A DNA stretch of 35,364 bases from Acholeplasmataceae bacterium (GTDB taxonomy: Bacteria > Bacillota_I > Bacilli_A > Acholeplasmatales > Acholeplasmataceae), in contig JAFGTQ010000020.1 of NCBI GenBank assembly GCA_016934015.1, forward strand, positions 1 through 35,364, given 5' to 3'. The notes beneath the pieces are model-generated. The model saw only the letters and a program-made list of their open reading frames with translations. It was not told the DNA's origin and made no database searches. Of this stretch, positions 6,681 to 15,991 are shown piece by piece. Within the stretch, counting starts at the first letter, position 1, and each line of letters opens with the position of its first letter. The position numbers were made by a program, and so were the translations under genes.

Positions 6681-8810
6681 TTATTTAACTAATGCATCTT
6701 TTCTGGATAAATCAATCCGACCTTTTTCGTCTATTCCGATACATTTCACTAAGATAATATCGCCAAGTGAAACAACACTTTCGACTTTTTCAACACGTTC
6801 TTTCGCAAGGCGTGAAATGTGAACTAAACCATCAGTACCTGGCCATAATTCAACAAAACATCCAAACTTTTCGATACGTGTGACTTTACCTTCATAGATT
6901 TTTCCGACTTCAGCTTCTCTTGCAAGATCTAAGATCCGTTTTGCTGCACTTTCAATCCATTTAGATTCCATATGCATTAAGAAGACACGACCATCTTGTT
7001 CAATATCAATCTTGACATTGTCATTATCTTCAATAATTTGAGTGATAATCTTACCACCACCACCAATAACATCACGAATCTTATCAGGATTGATTGTAAT
7101 CATCTTCACTTTTGGAGCATATTTAGAAAGTTCAGGACGAACTGCTGGAATCGTTTCTAACATATGGTTTAAAATATGTAGTCTACCCAAACGTGCTTGT
7201 TCTAAAGCTTCTCTTAAGATCGTTTCAGTAATTCCTGAAATCTTAATATCCATTTGTAAGGCTGTGATACCATCTTTCGTTCCAGCAACTTTAAAATCCA
7301 TATCGCCTTCATGGTCTTCCATACCTTGAATATCCGATAAAATCGTGTAATATTCGCCTTCTTTAATTAAGCCCATCGCGATACCAGCTACGGGTGCTTT
7401 GATTGGAACACCTGCAGCCATTAAAGCCATCGTACCCGCACAAATGGTTGCTTGAGAGGATGAACCGTTAGACTCTAAGACTTCAGAAACGACACGAATG
7501 GTATATGGGAATTCTTCTTCGGTTGGTAATACTTGAAGTAATGCGCGTTCACCAAGTGCACCATGGCCAATTTCACGACGTCCTGGAGAACCATAACGAC
7601 CTGTTTCACCAACACTAAATTGTGGGAAATTATAATGGAGCATAAAACGTTTTGTATCTTCTAATCCAAGACCATCAATAATTTGGTTTTCACCAAGTGC
7701 ACCTAAAGTGACAACACCTAATGCTTGTGTTTGTCCACGAGTAAATAGTGCAGAACCATGAGGTCTAGGAAGAATATCAATCCGTGATTCTAGTGGTCTA
7801 ATTTCATCGACTTTACGGCCATCAGGACGAACCTTATCCACTGTAATTAAACGTCTAACTTCAGCAGTCACGATACCATCTAAAATCGCTTTTACTTGTT
7901 TTAAGTAATCTTTATGTGTTTCTTCATCAAATACTTTCACACCATCGATATCTTTAAAGAATGATGTAGATTTGAAATGTTCAACTGTTTCTTCACTGAT
8001 TTCATCAATCGCATGATAACGTTCTAACTTATCATAAATTGATACTGCTTTAATTAAGCGATCATACGCATAATCATGAACAGTTTTTTTAACTTCATCT
8101 TGAATTGTAAAAGCTTCAAAATCCATTTTTGGAGTATTGAAGTCATTGTAAATTGTTTCTTGGAATTCAACAAGTTTTTTAATTTCTGCATGCCCAAACA
8201 TAATGGCAGCAAGCATATCTTCTTCAGAGACTTGTTTCGCACCAGCTTCAACCATATTAATTGCGTCTTTCGTTCCTGCAACCACGAGTTCAATGTCACT
8301 TAGTAGTGCTTGTTCTTGGGTAGGATTAACAATGAGTTCACCATTCACTCTACCGACTTGAACACCAGCAACTGGTCCATTGAATGGAATGTTTGACATT
8401 CCTAAAATGATGGAAGATCCAATTAAACTTGCCATTTCTGATGTGCAATCTGGATCGGATGATAATACGGTATTAATAATTTGCACTTCATTCTTAAAAC
8501 CTTCTGGAAATAAAGGACGAAGTGGACGGTCAATTAAACGTGAAGTTAATGTTTCATGTTCACTTGGACGACCTTCTCTTCTTAAAAATCCTCCAGGAAT
8601 TTTTCCTGCAGCATATAACTTCTCTTGATAGATGACCATCAAAGGAAAGAAATCTTGCCATGACGGTTGATTACTCGCTGTCACAGCACTTAAAACTGTA
8701 GAGTCTCCATACATGATCATCGCTGCCCCTGCGGCTTGTTTCGCGACTTCTCCAATCTCAACTCTCAGGACTCTACCACCGAGTGTTGTTTCATAAATCT
8801 TTTTTGGCAT
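6681..8810 (-). CDS. pnp: Polynucleotide phosphorylase
   Basis: A 709-residue 3'-5' phosphorolytic exoribonuclease (RNA + phosphate to nucleoside diphosphates), a trimer in the cytosol and a main mRNA-decay enzyme. Order: first RNase PH domain (about 10-140, with [11 protein letters not shown]), helical linker (about 145-230), second catalytic RNase PH domain (about 315-540, with [14 protein letters not shown] and the acidic [14 protein letters not shown]), KH domain with GGGGK (about 555-610), and S1 domain (about 618-690, with GCFVEL and DGLVHIS). The length is normal for the family. AAGGAG lies ten bases ahead of the ATG. It follows rpsO, whose terminator lies between them, as in Bacillus, and has its own -10 element. 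Confidence 0.98.
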   Translation of the reverse strand: MPKKIYETTLGGRVLRVEIGEVAKQAAGAAMIMYGDSTVLSAVTASNQPSWQDFFPLMVIYQEKLYAAGKIPGGFLRREGRPSEHETLTSRLIDRPLRPLFPEGFKNEVQIINTVLSSDPDCTSEMASLIGSSIILGMSNIPFNGPVAGVQVGRVNGELIVNPTQEQALLSDIELVVAGTKDAINMVEAGAKQVSEEDMLAAIMFGHAEIKKLVEFQETIYNDFNTPKMDFEAFTIQDEVKKTVHDYAYDRLIKAVSIYDKLERYHAIDEISEETVEHFKSTSFFKDIDGVKVFDEETHKDYLKQVKAILDGIVTAEVRRLITVDKVRPDGRKVDEIRPLESRIDILPRPHGSALFTRGQTQALGVVTLGALGENQIIDGLGLEDTKRFMLHYNFPQFSVGETGRYGSPGRREIGHGALGERALLQVLPTEEEFPYTIRVVSEVLESNGSSSQATICAGTMALMAAGVPIKAPVAGIAMGLIKEGEYYTILSDIQGMEDHEGDMDFKVAGTKDGITALQMDIKISGITETILREALEQARLGRLHILNHMLETIPAVRPELSKYAPKVKMITINPDKIRDVIGGGGKIITQIIEDNDNVKIDIEQDGRVFLMHMESKWIESAAKRILDLAREAEVGKIYEGKVTRIEKFGCFVELWPGTDGLVHISRLAKERVEKVESVVSLGDIILVKCIGIDEKGRIDLSRKDALVK

Positions 8811-8870
8811 AATATAAAATCTCCTTCATTTTATACTTTCTATTTCTTAGTATTTTATTTAACCTTTTGA

Positions 8871-8879
8871 ATTATACCA
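8871..8879 (-). promoter_or_regulatory. Extended -10 promoter of pnp
   Basis: TGGTATAAT on the minus strand, about 60 bases ahead of the pnp start. The -35 region is poor. Confidence 0.55.
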
Positions 8880-8904
8880 CAGTTTGCAAAAATTGTATAA
8901 TGAA

Positions 8905-8934
8905 TAAAAAAAAAGGACACTTTCGTATCCTTTT
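8905..8934 (-). terminator. Intrinsic terminator of rpsO
   Basis: AAGGATAC / GTGTCCTT (one G-U pair) with a short loop and a run of nine T. It overlaps the rpsO stop codon. Confidence 0.9.
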
Positions 8935-9202
8935 AGCGACGCAATCCGAGTCTTTGAATTAAAGCTTGGTATCTTTCGACATCTTTATTACGAAGATAGC
9001 CGAGTAAACGTCTTCTTTGTCCGATCATTTGGTATAGACCGCGACGTGAATGGAAATCATGAATGTGTGCTTGAAGATGAGTGTTGAGTTCGTTAATTTG
9101 TGCTGTTAAAACTGCAATTTGAACTTCTGGTGAACCAGTGTCTCCATCTTTTAATTGGAAGTCTTTAATGATTTCGTTCTTACGTTGTTTTGTAAGTGCC
9201 AT
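8933..9202 (-). CDS. rpsO: 30S ribosomal protein uS15
   Basis: An 89-residue primary 16S-rRNA-binding protein of the small subunit; full length for the family. Typical motifs are [10 protein letters not shown] (about 21-30), [19 protein letters not shown] (about 46-64) and LLGYLRNKD (66-74). AAAGGAT precedes the ATG. A promoter sits in the end of darA and a structured leader of about 65 bases precedes the gene, possibly a binding site for S15 itself. A strong terminator separates it from pnp. Confidence 0.98.
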   Translation of the reverse strand: MALTKQRKNEIIKDFQLKDGDTGSPEVQIAVLTAQINELNTHLQAHIHDFHSRRGLYQMIGQRRRLLGYLRNKDVERYQALIQRLGLRR

Positions 9203-9210
9203 GTTTTCAT

Positions 9211-9267
9211 ATCCTTTCTCGATTAACTAAAGAATGGGTTTGGCATTCCCGTATCCTTGTTATCGCC
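9211..9267 (-). promoter_or_regulatory. Structured rpsO leader, possible S15 autoregulatory site
   Basis: CGATAAC (9265-9259) pairs with GTTAATCG (9227-9220, one bulged A). Inside, GAATG pairs with CATTC and is flanked by possible G-U pairs (GG opposite TT). The outer helix ends next to the SD (9217-9211). S15 proteins are known to repress their own mRNA through leader structures with G-U/G-C motifs; assigning that role here is inference. Confidence 0.4.
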
Positions 9268-9273
9268 TTTTAT

Positions 9274-9301
9274 ATTGTAGCATTTATTTATAAAAATGCA
9301 A
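9274..9301 (-). promoter_or_regulatory. rpsO promoter
   Basis: TTGCAT (9301-9296), 16-base spacer, TACAAT (9279-9274) with an extended TG. It overlaps the start of the intergenic region at the darA stop. Confidence 0.75.
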
Positions 9302-9625
9302 CTATATTTTAACAAATTGGTCGACATTAACCACGAAAACGGTTGCTCCACCAACTTCAACTTCAATCGGTAGTGCAGAAAATGAACCAAATTCATTGAC
9401 AATTGTATTTGGGACAAGTTTCGTACGTTTTTTACTATGCGCTTCAATGATTTCTAGTGCTTGAGGAACTTTTTCATCATTAACTCCAATGAGGAAAGTA
9501 ACGTTACCTGCACGTAAAAATCCACCGGTTGTTGACAGCCGTGTTGAGAAAAAATGATCTTTTACAAGTGCTTTTTGAACCTTATTCGCATCATCATTCG
9601 ATACGATAGCAATTATGAGTTTCAT
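9302..9625 (-). CDS. darA: Cyclic-di-AMP receptor, DarA/PstA type
   Basis: A 107-residue PII-like cytosolic signal protein of the DUF970 family that binds cyclic di-AMP as a trimer. The family signature TTGGFLRAGNVTFLIGV is present at about 32-48, and the start MKLIIAIV is typical. Binding of c-di-AMP is established for homologues in Bacillus, Staphylococcus and Listeria; the downstream target is generally unknown. GAGGTGAT lies ahead of the ATG and an extended -10 (TGATATAAT) lies between it and ribF. Its place between ribF and rpsO differs from Bacillus, where it lies near tmk and holB. Confidence 0.94.
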   Translation of the reverse strand: MKLIIAIVSNDDANKVQKALVKDHFFSTRLSTTGGFLRAGNVTFLIGVNDEKVPQALEIIEAHSKKRTKLVPNTIVNEFGSFSALPIEVEVGGATVFVVNVDQFVKI

Positions 9626-9643
9626 AGGATCACCTCTACTTAG

Positions 9644-9652
9644 ATTATATCA
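9644..9652 (-). promoter_or_regulatory. Extended -10 promoter of darA
   Basis: TGATATAAT on the minus strand between ribF and darA. The -35 region is weak. Confidence 0.5.
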
Positions 9653-9658
9653 TAAGAT

Positions 9659-10552
9659 TTATGATTTGGAGAGTTTTCGAACTTCTAGTTCATCTTTTTT
9701 CAATTGCTTAATGAGTTGACGTTTATTTTTCATTTTCATCTCAGGTCGTAAGTATTGAAAAAAGACAATATTAAGCATATCTCCATAAATTGTTTTCTTA
9801 AAATTAAGAATATAAATTTCTAGTCGCTTCTCTGATGTAAAGTTTAGTGTTGGGTTATTTCCGATATTTGCCATAGCTGCATACCATTTGTCTTTATGAA
9901 ATACACGGACATAATAGACACCATTTTTAGGCAATAAATAGTTATCATAATCAATGTTAGCGGTTGGGAATCCTAATTTATGACCAATGTGGTTACCATG
10001 AACAACGATTCCTTTAATGCTGTATTGACGATTTAATAACATTCTTGCTGATGTCAAGTCACCATTTTGAATGAAATCTTTGATGTATGTTGTTGATACT
10101 CTTGTATGATTAAAAATTAGATCATCAACGATATCAACATAAAAATATTTGCGTAAATCTTGAATAGTTCCTTCGCCGCGAAATCCAAATCTTGCATCAC
10201 GACCAATAACGAGTCTCTCAACTTTGATTGATCGTAAAAATTCGATGAATCCCATAACCGATAATTCAGAAAATTCTGGATTAAAATCAACGATGAACGC
10301 GTAATCAAGCGGATAACTTGAAAATAATTGAATTTTATCTTCTTTTTGGGTTAGCGTTCTAAACTTTTGGTTTCTTAAAATGGTTGAGGGATGTGGGTCA
10401 AATGTTAGGACTGCATGTTTTGTGTCCCGAAATGAAATGACTTTTTCAATTAATTGTTGATGACCCAGATGGAGCCCATCAAAATTACCCATGGTTATCG
10501 TAATGGGCTCATCATTTTTCATTTCCTTGTAATTGCCTTGTATAATCTTCAT
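9659..10552 (-). CDS. ribF: Bifunctional riboflavin kinase / FAD synthetase
   Basis: A 297-residue enzyme making FMN from riboflavin and ATP, then FAD from FMN and ATP. The N-terminal adenylyltransferase domain (about 1-160) has TMGNFDGLHLGHQ (about 20-32) and GRDARFGFRGEGT. The C-terminal kinase domain (about 165-295) has GIVVHGNHIGHKLGFPTANI-type sequence and the PKNGVYYV strand. GAGGTAAATT precedes the ATG, eight bases from the truB stop, so the two are co-transcribed as in Bacillus. It would supply cofactor for any flavoprotein, including the FMN-binding-like product at the left edge if that truly binds flavin. Confidence 0.96.
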   Translation of the reverse strand: MKIIQGNYKEMKNDEPITITMGNFDGLHLGHQQLIEKVISFRDTKHAVLTFDPHPSTILRNQKFRTLTQKEDKIQLFSSYPLDYAFIVDFNPEFSELSVMGFIEFLRSIKVERLVIGRDARFGFRGEGTIQDLRKYFYVDIVDDLIFNHTRVSTTYIKDFIQNGDLTSARMLLNRQYSIKGIVVHGNHIGHKLGFPTANIDYDNYLLPKNGVYYVRVFHKDKWYAAMANIGNNPTLNFTSEKRLEIYILNFKKTIYGDMLNIVFFQYLRPEMKMKNKRQLIKQLKKDELEVRKLSKS

Positions 10553-10560
10553 AATTTACC

Positions 10561-11409
10561 TCAAAAAACAATAATTGGTTTATATTTGTTTGGTTCAATG
10601 ACCTCATAATAAGCAATGAAATCACCTTTTTCATTAACTACAATAAAAGGATTTTCAGTTATTAACTGTCTTTCGTCAAGATAAACACCATTTCTGACTA
10701 AATTGATCATATAATCGTTTAATAAAACTCGAGGGAATCCTTTAAAATAAGTGTTTAATGGCATAATATCTTCTAACTTAATGTCATCAAGTTGATGCGC
10801 ATCTAAAACAGATATGTCGCATACTTTTGTTCTTTTTAAAGCACTTAAAGCAGCGATGTGATTCATTTTTTCAGCTAAATCAACTGCCAAACTACGAATA
10901 TATGTTCCTTTTGAAACTGAAACAGCGAAGTTTACCGAGTTATCGATTAACCCAGAAGTAATTTCAAATGAGTGAATATGAACCTCTCTTTTTTCACGTT
11001 CGATATCCATGCCTTTTCGAGCAAGCTCATAAAGCTTTTGACCATCTTTTTTGATTGCTGAATACATGGGAGGCAGTTGATTATATGTACCAACCATGGA
11101 TTTCATGGCATTTTCAATTTCATGGAGTTCAATATGTTTATCTGATATTTCTAAAAGTTTTCCAGTCACATCATAAGTATCATAGTGCACACCAAAATGC
11201 ATCGTACCGGTATATGTTTTATCACAATTAGAAAAAAGATAGGCTAGTTTTGTAGCCTTACCGACACATAAGATCATGAGTCCACTCGCAAAAGGATCAA
11301 GTGTCCCAGTATGTCCAACTTTATCAAGTTTTAATTTTTTTTTGACGATAGCTACAACATCATGCGATGTCATACCAACCGGTTTATCGACATATAAAAA
11401 ACCGTCCAT
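10561..11409 (-). CDS. truB: tRNA pseudouridine-55 synthase
   Basis: A 282-residue enzyme converting U55 of the tRNA T-loop to pseudouridine. GFLYVDKPVGMTSHDVV at 3-19 and GHTGTLDPFASG (32-43) with catalytic Asp38 identify TruB. Start choice: the ATG at 11409 matches other TruB N-termini and has GGTGAT just ahead. In-frame ATGs further up (11424, 11457) lie within or upstream of a TATAAT box and are unlikely to be transcribed from that promoter. It is the first gene of truB-ribF. Confidence 0.95.
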   Translation of the reverse strand: MDGFLYVDKPVGMTSHDVVAIVKKKLKLDKVGHTGTLDPFASGLMILCVGKATKLAYLFSNCDKTYTGTMHFGVHYDTYDVTGKLLEISDKHIELHEIENAMKSMVGTYNQLPPMYSAIKKDGQKLYELARKGMDIEREKREVHIHSFEITSGLIDNSVNFAVSVSKGTYIRSLAVDLAEKMNHIAALSALKRTKVCDISVLDAHQLDDIKLEDIMPLNTYFKGFPRVLLNDYMINLVRNGVYLDERQLITENPFIVVNEKGDFIAYYEVIEPNKYKPIIVF

Positions 11410-11424
11410 ATCATCACCATTCAT

Positions 11425-11430
11425 ATTATA
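11425..11430 (-). promoter_or_regulatory. Possible -10 box of truB-ribF
   Basis: TATAAT right after the trxA terminator; the expected -35 position falls in the terminator's T-run and has no good match. If used, the leader is only about ten bases. Confidence 0.4.
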
Positions 11431-11447
11431 CACGGTTTTAAATAATA

Positions 11448-11469
11448 AAAAAAGCACAACTGTGCTTTA
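11448..11469 (-). terminator. Intrinsic terminator of trxA
   Basis: AAGCACA / TGTGCTT hairpin followed by a T-run on the minus strand, at the trxA stop codon. Confidence 0.88.
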
Positions 11470-11470
11470 A

Positions 11471-11779
11471 TTATTTGAATTGGTTAATCCAAGCTTCAAC
11501 GCGTTCTTTTGGTTGATATCCGCTTGTGCGATCAACTTCTTCACCGTCTTTGTATAATACAACAGTTGGAACACTCTTAATACCAGCTTCAATTGCTTGT
11601 GCTCTAAATAAATCGATGTCTGAACGATAGAACTTAACATCTTGCATTTCACCACTGATTGCTTCTAAAACTGGTTTCAACATTTTGCATGGTCCACACC
11701 ATGTTGCAAAATATTGTACTACTACTAAACCTTGTTGACCAATCACTTCTTGATAAGGTTGACCTTGATAATCAATCAT
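11471..11779 (-). CDS. trxA: Thioredoxin
   Basis: A 102-residue cytosolic dithiol-disulfide oxidoreductase. The active site is WCGPC with Cys28 and Cys31. The following KMLKPVLEA helix and the cis-Pro segment VPTVVLY are typical. GAGGAAAA is ahead of the ATG. It sits downstream of mutS2 with its own consensus promoter and terminator. It can serve as electron donor to MsrA encoded in this window; that pairing is inference. Confidence 0.97.
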   Translation of the reverse strand: MIDYQGQPYQEVIGQQGLVVVQYFATWCGPCKMLKPVLEAISGEMQDVKFYRSDIDLFRAQAIEAGIKSVPTVVLYKDGEEVDRTSGYQPKERVEAWINQFK

Positions 11780-11818
11780 TAAATTTTCCTCATTTCTTTA
11801 TCTTTTTTTTACACTTTC

Positions 11819-11847
11819 ATTATAAGTGTTATTTAAAATCTTTTCAA
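11819..11847 (-). promoter_or_regulatory. trxA promoter
   Basis: TTGAAA (11847-11842), 17-base spacer, TATAAT (11824-11819), in the gap after mutS2. Confidence 0.8.
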
Positions 11848-11857
11848 GTCAAAAGCA

Positions 11858-14179
11858 TTATTTTAATGTAATTATGGTGACACCATTTAAACCTTCACCT
11901 TCACCACCGAAACGTGATGAATCGATATAAGGTGATTGTTTAATGTATTGATAGACTGCTTTACGAACCGCACCACTTCCAAATCCATGGATGATTCTCA
12001 TTTGATGCAAATTTGATAACATCGCTTGATCGATGGCTTGATCCATGGCATCTTTAACTTCTTCAAATCTAAAACCACGTAAATCAAGTTCAAAGTTTCC
12101 ACGTTTTTCTATGACATTAGATGTTTCTGATGTTATTTTTCGTAATTCTTTTTTAGGTTTAACTCTTGAAGCATCTTTTCTTAAATCTTGAGCACCAAAA
12201 GATAAATCAAATTTACCAAACACAACTCGATATTGATCGTTTTTAATGTCTTTAATAATCCCTTGTTGTTGATATGGGAGTATGAATACTTCATCACCAA
12301 CTTTTAGATCGTCATCAAAGAGAGGGGATGTTTGATCAGGTAAAGATTGATTTAATTGAAATTTTAATTGTGCAAGTTCTGGTTTTGATAACTCTTTTTT
12401 TTGCTGAAGTGTACGGATTAACTCTCTTACTTCTTCTTTTAAATCTTCCCATTTGCGTTCTTCTTTTTCACGTATTTTAGCCAATAAGTCATCCTGTTCA
12501 CGAAGTAACGTTTCTTTTGCTTTTCTAAGTTCCATCTTCTCGTGTCGAGCGCGTTCTTGTTCACTTAAAAGTTTCTCTTTTTGACGTTCAACATAGACTC
12601 TCTCATCATTAAGTTTTTCCATGATGCGGCCTAAATCAGTTTGTCTACCTTCATAAATGCTCTGAGCATCAAGAATAATTTCATCTTTCAATCCCAAACG
12701 TTTCGCAATCAAGAATGCATGAGACGAACCAGTGGTTCCCATTTGAAGATAATATAAGGGTTTTAATGATTTCTTATCAAATGCGACACTTGCTGTCGTC
12801 ATATGTGTTTCTTCGTATGCATAACTCTTAAGCTCTGAATAATGGGTTGTTACCATCATTCTTAAATTAATCTTTTTAAAATAATTTAGAATAGCAATAG
12901 CCAAACTGACACCTTCATTTGGATCGGTCCCACTTCCGAGCTCGTCAAGTAAGATAAGTGAATTAGTGCTGACATTTTCAGCCATTTGAATAATCTTCGC
13001 TAAATGTGAACTAAAAGTTGATAGTGATTGCATGATGGATTGTTCATCACCAATATCAGCAAACACCTGATCAAAGATCGCAAGATTCGTTCCTTCTTTT
13101 GCAGGAACGAGTAAACCAGATTGCATCATAATAGTCAGCAATCCCACTGTTTTTAAAGCGACTGTTTTACCACCAGTATTAGGTCCGGTAATAAGCATAA
13201 TCCGATCATTATCATTGAGTTCCAAACTGATGGGAACCGCTGTTTTTTGGTCCAATAAGGGATGTCTTGCATGAATTAAACTAATGACGCCTTCTTTATT
13301 GATTGAAGGTTTAATCGCATCAATTTTTCTAGCGTATTGGGCTTTGCAAGATAACAATTCCAAAGCTAGATAAATGTCCAAGTTTTCTTTTAAACTATCA
13401 CTATAATTATGAACTTCATCAGTCATTAAAGCGATAATGCGTTGAATTTCTTTCTCTTCTTCAAGTCTGTTACTTTCAATTTGAGCGGTAATTTGTCGTG
13501 TTTGTTCAGGTTCAATATAAATAGTTTGTTTACTCGCTGACATATCATGGATAATACCTTTAACTTTATGTTTATAAGTATCCTTAATAGGTATACAAAA
13601 CCGTTCATTACGCATCACAATGACAGATTCATTTAAATAGGGTGAAAAATCAGACAAAAGTTTTTGTAATTTATCTTGAAGACTTTTTTGAAGTCTAGAT
13701 TTTTCATGTCTAATTTTTAAAAGTTGAGGGGTAGCATCATCTAAAATTTGACCATCAGGATCAAGCTTTGACTCTAAATATTCTAACAATTTTCCATGTT
13801 GATGTAATCCGTTAAAATAATCTAGGAGTGAACCTAAATCAATTTTTTGACGTTGACTTTCAATCTTGTATTGTAATATTGCTCTTTCCATTCGTAAAAA
13901 AAGCATGACATACAGAAAATCTTGAATATTTAAGAGTCGATCTAAACTGACATATTTTAAGAGTTCATGAATGTCATAATCCTCATATAAAGGTAAAACA
14001 CCGAGCCTTATAATTAGGCGTAACATATCCTCAGTTTCTATCAATTGACGCTTAATTTCATCAAGATCAATGCTTGGTTCAAGCATGGTAATTTCACGCC
14101 GAATCGTATCCGTTTGAGCAAATAATTCCATTTCTTTCAAGATTGTAGGAAATTCTAAAGTTTTCATCATGAATCGCAT
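11858..14179 (-). CDS. mutS2: Endonuclease MutS2 / ribosome-rescue ATPase
   Basis: A 773-residue MutS2 with no mismatch-recognition domain. MutS core and lever helices at about 1-310; ATPase with Walker A GPNTGGKT (332-339) and Walker B LILLDELGSG (408-417); a long charged coiled coil at about 510-610; and a C-terminal Smr nuclease domain (about 690-773) with LDLRG and IIHGFGSGAVR. MutS2 was described as an anti-recombination nuclease, and in Bacillus as a factor that splits collided ribosomes. AAGGTG lies seven bases ahead of the ATG. It is divergent from rnhC, a common neighbour in Firmicutes. Confidence 0.96.
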   Translation of the reverse strand: MRFMMKTLEFPTILKEMELFAQTDTIRREITMLEPSIDLDEIKRQLIETEDMLRLIIRLGVLPLYEDYDIHELLKYVSLDRLLNIQDFLYVMLFLRMERAILQYKIESQRQKIDLGSLLDYFNGLHQHGKLLEYLESKLDPDGQILDDATPQLLKIRHEKSRLQKSLQDKLQKLLSDFSPYLNESVIVMRNERFCIPIKDTYKHKVKGIIHDMSASKQTIYIEPEQTRQITAQIESNRLEEEKEIQRIIALMTDEVHNYSDSLKENLDIYLALELLSCKAQYARKIDAIKPSINKEGVISLIHARHPLLDQKTAVPISLELNDNDRIMLITGPNTGGKTVALKTVGLLTIMMQSGLLVPAKEGTNLAIFDQVFADIGDEQSIMQSLSTFSSHLAKIIQMAENVSTNSLILLDELGSGTDPNEGVSLAIAILNYFKKINLRMMVTTHYSELKSYAYEETHMTTASVAFDKKSLKPLYYLQMGTTGSSHAFLIAKRLGLKDEIILDAQSIYEGRQTDLGRIMEKLNDERVYVERQKEKLLSEQERARHEKMELRKAKETLLREQDDLLAKIREKEERKWEDLKEEVRELIRTLQQKKELSKPELAQLKFQLNQSLPDQTSPLFDDDLKVGDEVFILPYQQQGIIKDIKNDQYRVVFGKFDLSFGAQDLRKDASRVKPKKELRKITSETSNVIEKRGNFELDLRGFRFEEVKDAMDQAIDQAMLSNLHQMRIIHGFGSGAVRKAVYQYIKQSPYIDSSRFGGEGEGLNGVTIITLK

Positions 14180-14206
14180 ATTAAAGCACCTTTTTCTTAA
14201 AAAATG

Positions 14207-14215
14207 TGATATAAT
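14207..14215 (+). promoter_or_regulatory. Extended -10 promoter of rnhC
   Basis: TGATATAAT, 23 bases ahead of the rnhC start; no convincing -35 box. Confidence 0.55.
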
Positions 14216-14238
14216 TAAATAGATAGGAGCGTAATTTA

Positions 14239-15096
14239 ATGAAACATTACACGATTTCCGTCAGTCAAAATGAACTTGAAATACTACAACAAGTCTATCA
14301 ATATCACACCATCGAAGCAAGTAATCCCTACCTGCTTTTTCATGCTGTTCATAATGACGTGGAAATTTTAGCCTATAAAACTGGGAAAGTCTTACTTCAG
14401 GGTAAGGAAGTAACTCCTGAATTAATCGCCATCAAACAACATTTAAATCGTGAAGATTATGCAGCGATTGGTTCTGATGAAGTTGGTACTGGCGACGTGT
14501 TTGGTCCAGTGGTTGTTTGTTCACTTTATGCATCGAGTGATGACATTGAATATTTAGAATCACTCAATGTGAGAGACTCAAAAAACATGTCTGATAAACA
14601 AATTATTCAGATTGCTCCAAAAATTGCAAAGAAATTAATTCATTCACTTTTAATCTTAACACCTAAAAAATATAATGAACTTGTCCGTAAGGGCATGAAC
14701 ATGAATAAGATAAAAGCATTACTACATAATCAAGCAATTATTAAGACATCATCTAAGCTTGAAAACACCGTTCCAGTCATCTTAGACCAATTTTGCACAC
14801 CTCAATTATACTTTAATTATATTAAAGATGAAACACTAATCTACCGTGACATTGATTTTCATGTCAGAGCTGAGCAAGTTCACTTATCGGTTGCTGCTGC
14901 TTCAATTATTGCGCGATATGCTTATTTGGTGAAAATGAGTGAGTATTCGGAGAAACTTGGAATTGAGTTATTAAAAGGCGCCAGCAAAGATGTCGACACC
15001 CAAATTAAAGAACTCCATCAACTCAAAGGAATGAATGGTTTAAATTTAATTGCAAAAATGAATTTTAAAAATATTACAAAGCAGAATTTAGTCTAA
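14239..15096 (+). CDS. rnhC: Ribonuclease HIII
   Basis: A 285-residue enzyme that cuts the RNA strand of RNA-DNA hybrids. An N-terminal TBP-like substrate-binding domain (about 1-70) precedes the RNase H fold. GSDEVGTGD at 78-86 supplies Asp80-Glu81, the DE pair typical of HIII, and VRDSKNMSD supplies Asp113. AGGAG lies ahead of the ATG. The last 23 bases overlap the 3' end of the convergent pseudouridine synthase gene. Confidence 0.96.
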   Translation: MKHYTISVSQNELEILQQVYQYHTIEASNPYLLFHAVHNDVEILAYKTGKVLLQGKEVTPELIAIKQHLNREDYAAIGSDEVGTGDVFGPVVVCSLYASSDDIEYLESLNVRDSKNMSDKQIIQIAPKIAKKLIHSLLILTPKKYNELVRKGMNMNKIKALLHNQAIIKTSSKLENTVPVILDQFCTPQLYFNYIKDETLIYRDIDFHVRAEQVHLSVAAASIIARYAYLVKMSEYSEKLGIELLKGASKDVDTQIKELHQLKGMNGLNLIAKMNFKNITKQNLV

Positions 15097-15991
15097 GTTC
15101 ATCAAGTTTTTCTTTAAAACGAATGGGTAGATCGACTTCAAAAGTCATCTGCTCTTTTTTAATCGGATGAATAAAACTAAGCTTAAAAGCATGTAGGTAT
15201 TGACCACCATCATGACAATCATCTTTTAATCCATAGAGAGGATCACCAATGATGGGATGTTTGATATAGGCCATATGCACGCGAATTTGATGTGTTCTTC
15301 CTGTTTCTAATCGGCATTCGACGAGTGTGACACGATCAAATCTTTCTTTTACTGTAAAATGAGTGACAGCATGCTTTCCTTCGTCTTGAACACTCATTTT
15401 TAGTCTATTTTTCGGGTGTCTCGATATAGGAGCATCGATGGTACCATTGTTTTCAGCGATGTTTCCATGTACAAGTGCAACATAAAACCGTTGAATCTCG
15501 TGTAACTTAAGATCATCCGATAAAATTCGATGTGCCTGGTCAGTTTTCGCTACAATTAACAATCCTGATGTGTCTTTATCAATACGATGAACAATCCCAG
15601 GACGAATGGTCCCGTTAATTGAACTTAGTTTGTCAGCTTCAAATAAAAGTCCATGAACGAGTGTAGGTTCATGATAACTTGATGCTGGATGAACCACCAT
15701 GCCTTGAGGCTTATTAATCACAAATAAGTCTTCATCCTCGTAGACGATATCTAAATCGAGGTCAACAGGCTTTAAGTCTAGCTCTTTTTCTTCTAAATCA
15801 AGTATCGTAATGGTTTCATGACCTTTAATTATATATCCCGTTTTTACGGTAATGCCATCGACTAAAATATTACCAGATTTAATGCGTGATTGAATGTGAT
15901 TACGACTTTGATCACTTAAGATTTCTTTCATTAAGTACTGGTCAAGACGTAATCCTTTATCATTTTCTCTTGGTTTGTAAGTTTTAGGCAT
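15074..15991 (-). CDS. rluD: RluA-family 23S rRNA pseudouridine synthase (RluD-like)
   Basis: A 305-residue enzyme with an N-terminal S4 RNA-binding domain (about 12-70) and a catalytic domain containing HRIDKDTSG (135-143), where Asp138 is the nucleophile. RTHQIRVHMAY and GDPLYG are also typical. The order lspA-rluD is conserved in Firmicutes (ylyA/ylyB region of Bacillus). The start overlaps the end of lspA by 8 bases. The exact target uridines are not predictable; RluD-like is by architecture. It is the last gene of the nine-gene T-box operon. Confidence 0.93.
   Translation of the reverse strand: MPKTYKPRENDKGLRLDQYLMKEILSDQSRNHIQSRIKSGNILVDGITVKTGYIIKGHETITILDLEEKELDLKPVDLDLDIVYEDEDLFVINKPQGMVVHPASSYHEPTLVHGLLFEADKLSSINGTIRPGIVHRIDKDTSGLLIVAKTDQAHRILSDDLKLHEIQRFYVALVHGNIAENNGTIDAPISRHPKNRLKMSVQDEGKHAVTHFTVKERFDRVTLVECRLETGRTHQIRVHMAYIKHPIIGDPLYGLKDDCHDGGQYLHAFKLSFIHPIKKEQMTFEVDLPIRFKEKLDELRLNSAL

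Noticed and set aside
7042-7329. 95-codon plus-strand ORF
   Set aside because: It is antisense to the KH/RNase PH part of pnp; no SD or recognisable domain.
11410-11457. Longer N-terminus for TruB
   Set aside because: The in-frame codons run through the TATAAT box next to the trxA terminator, and the family starts at the segment beginning MDGFLYVDKP.
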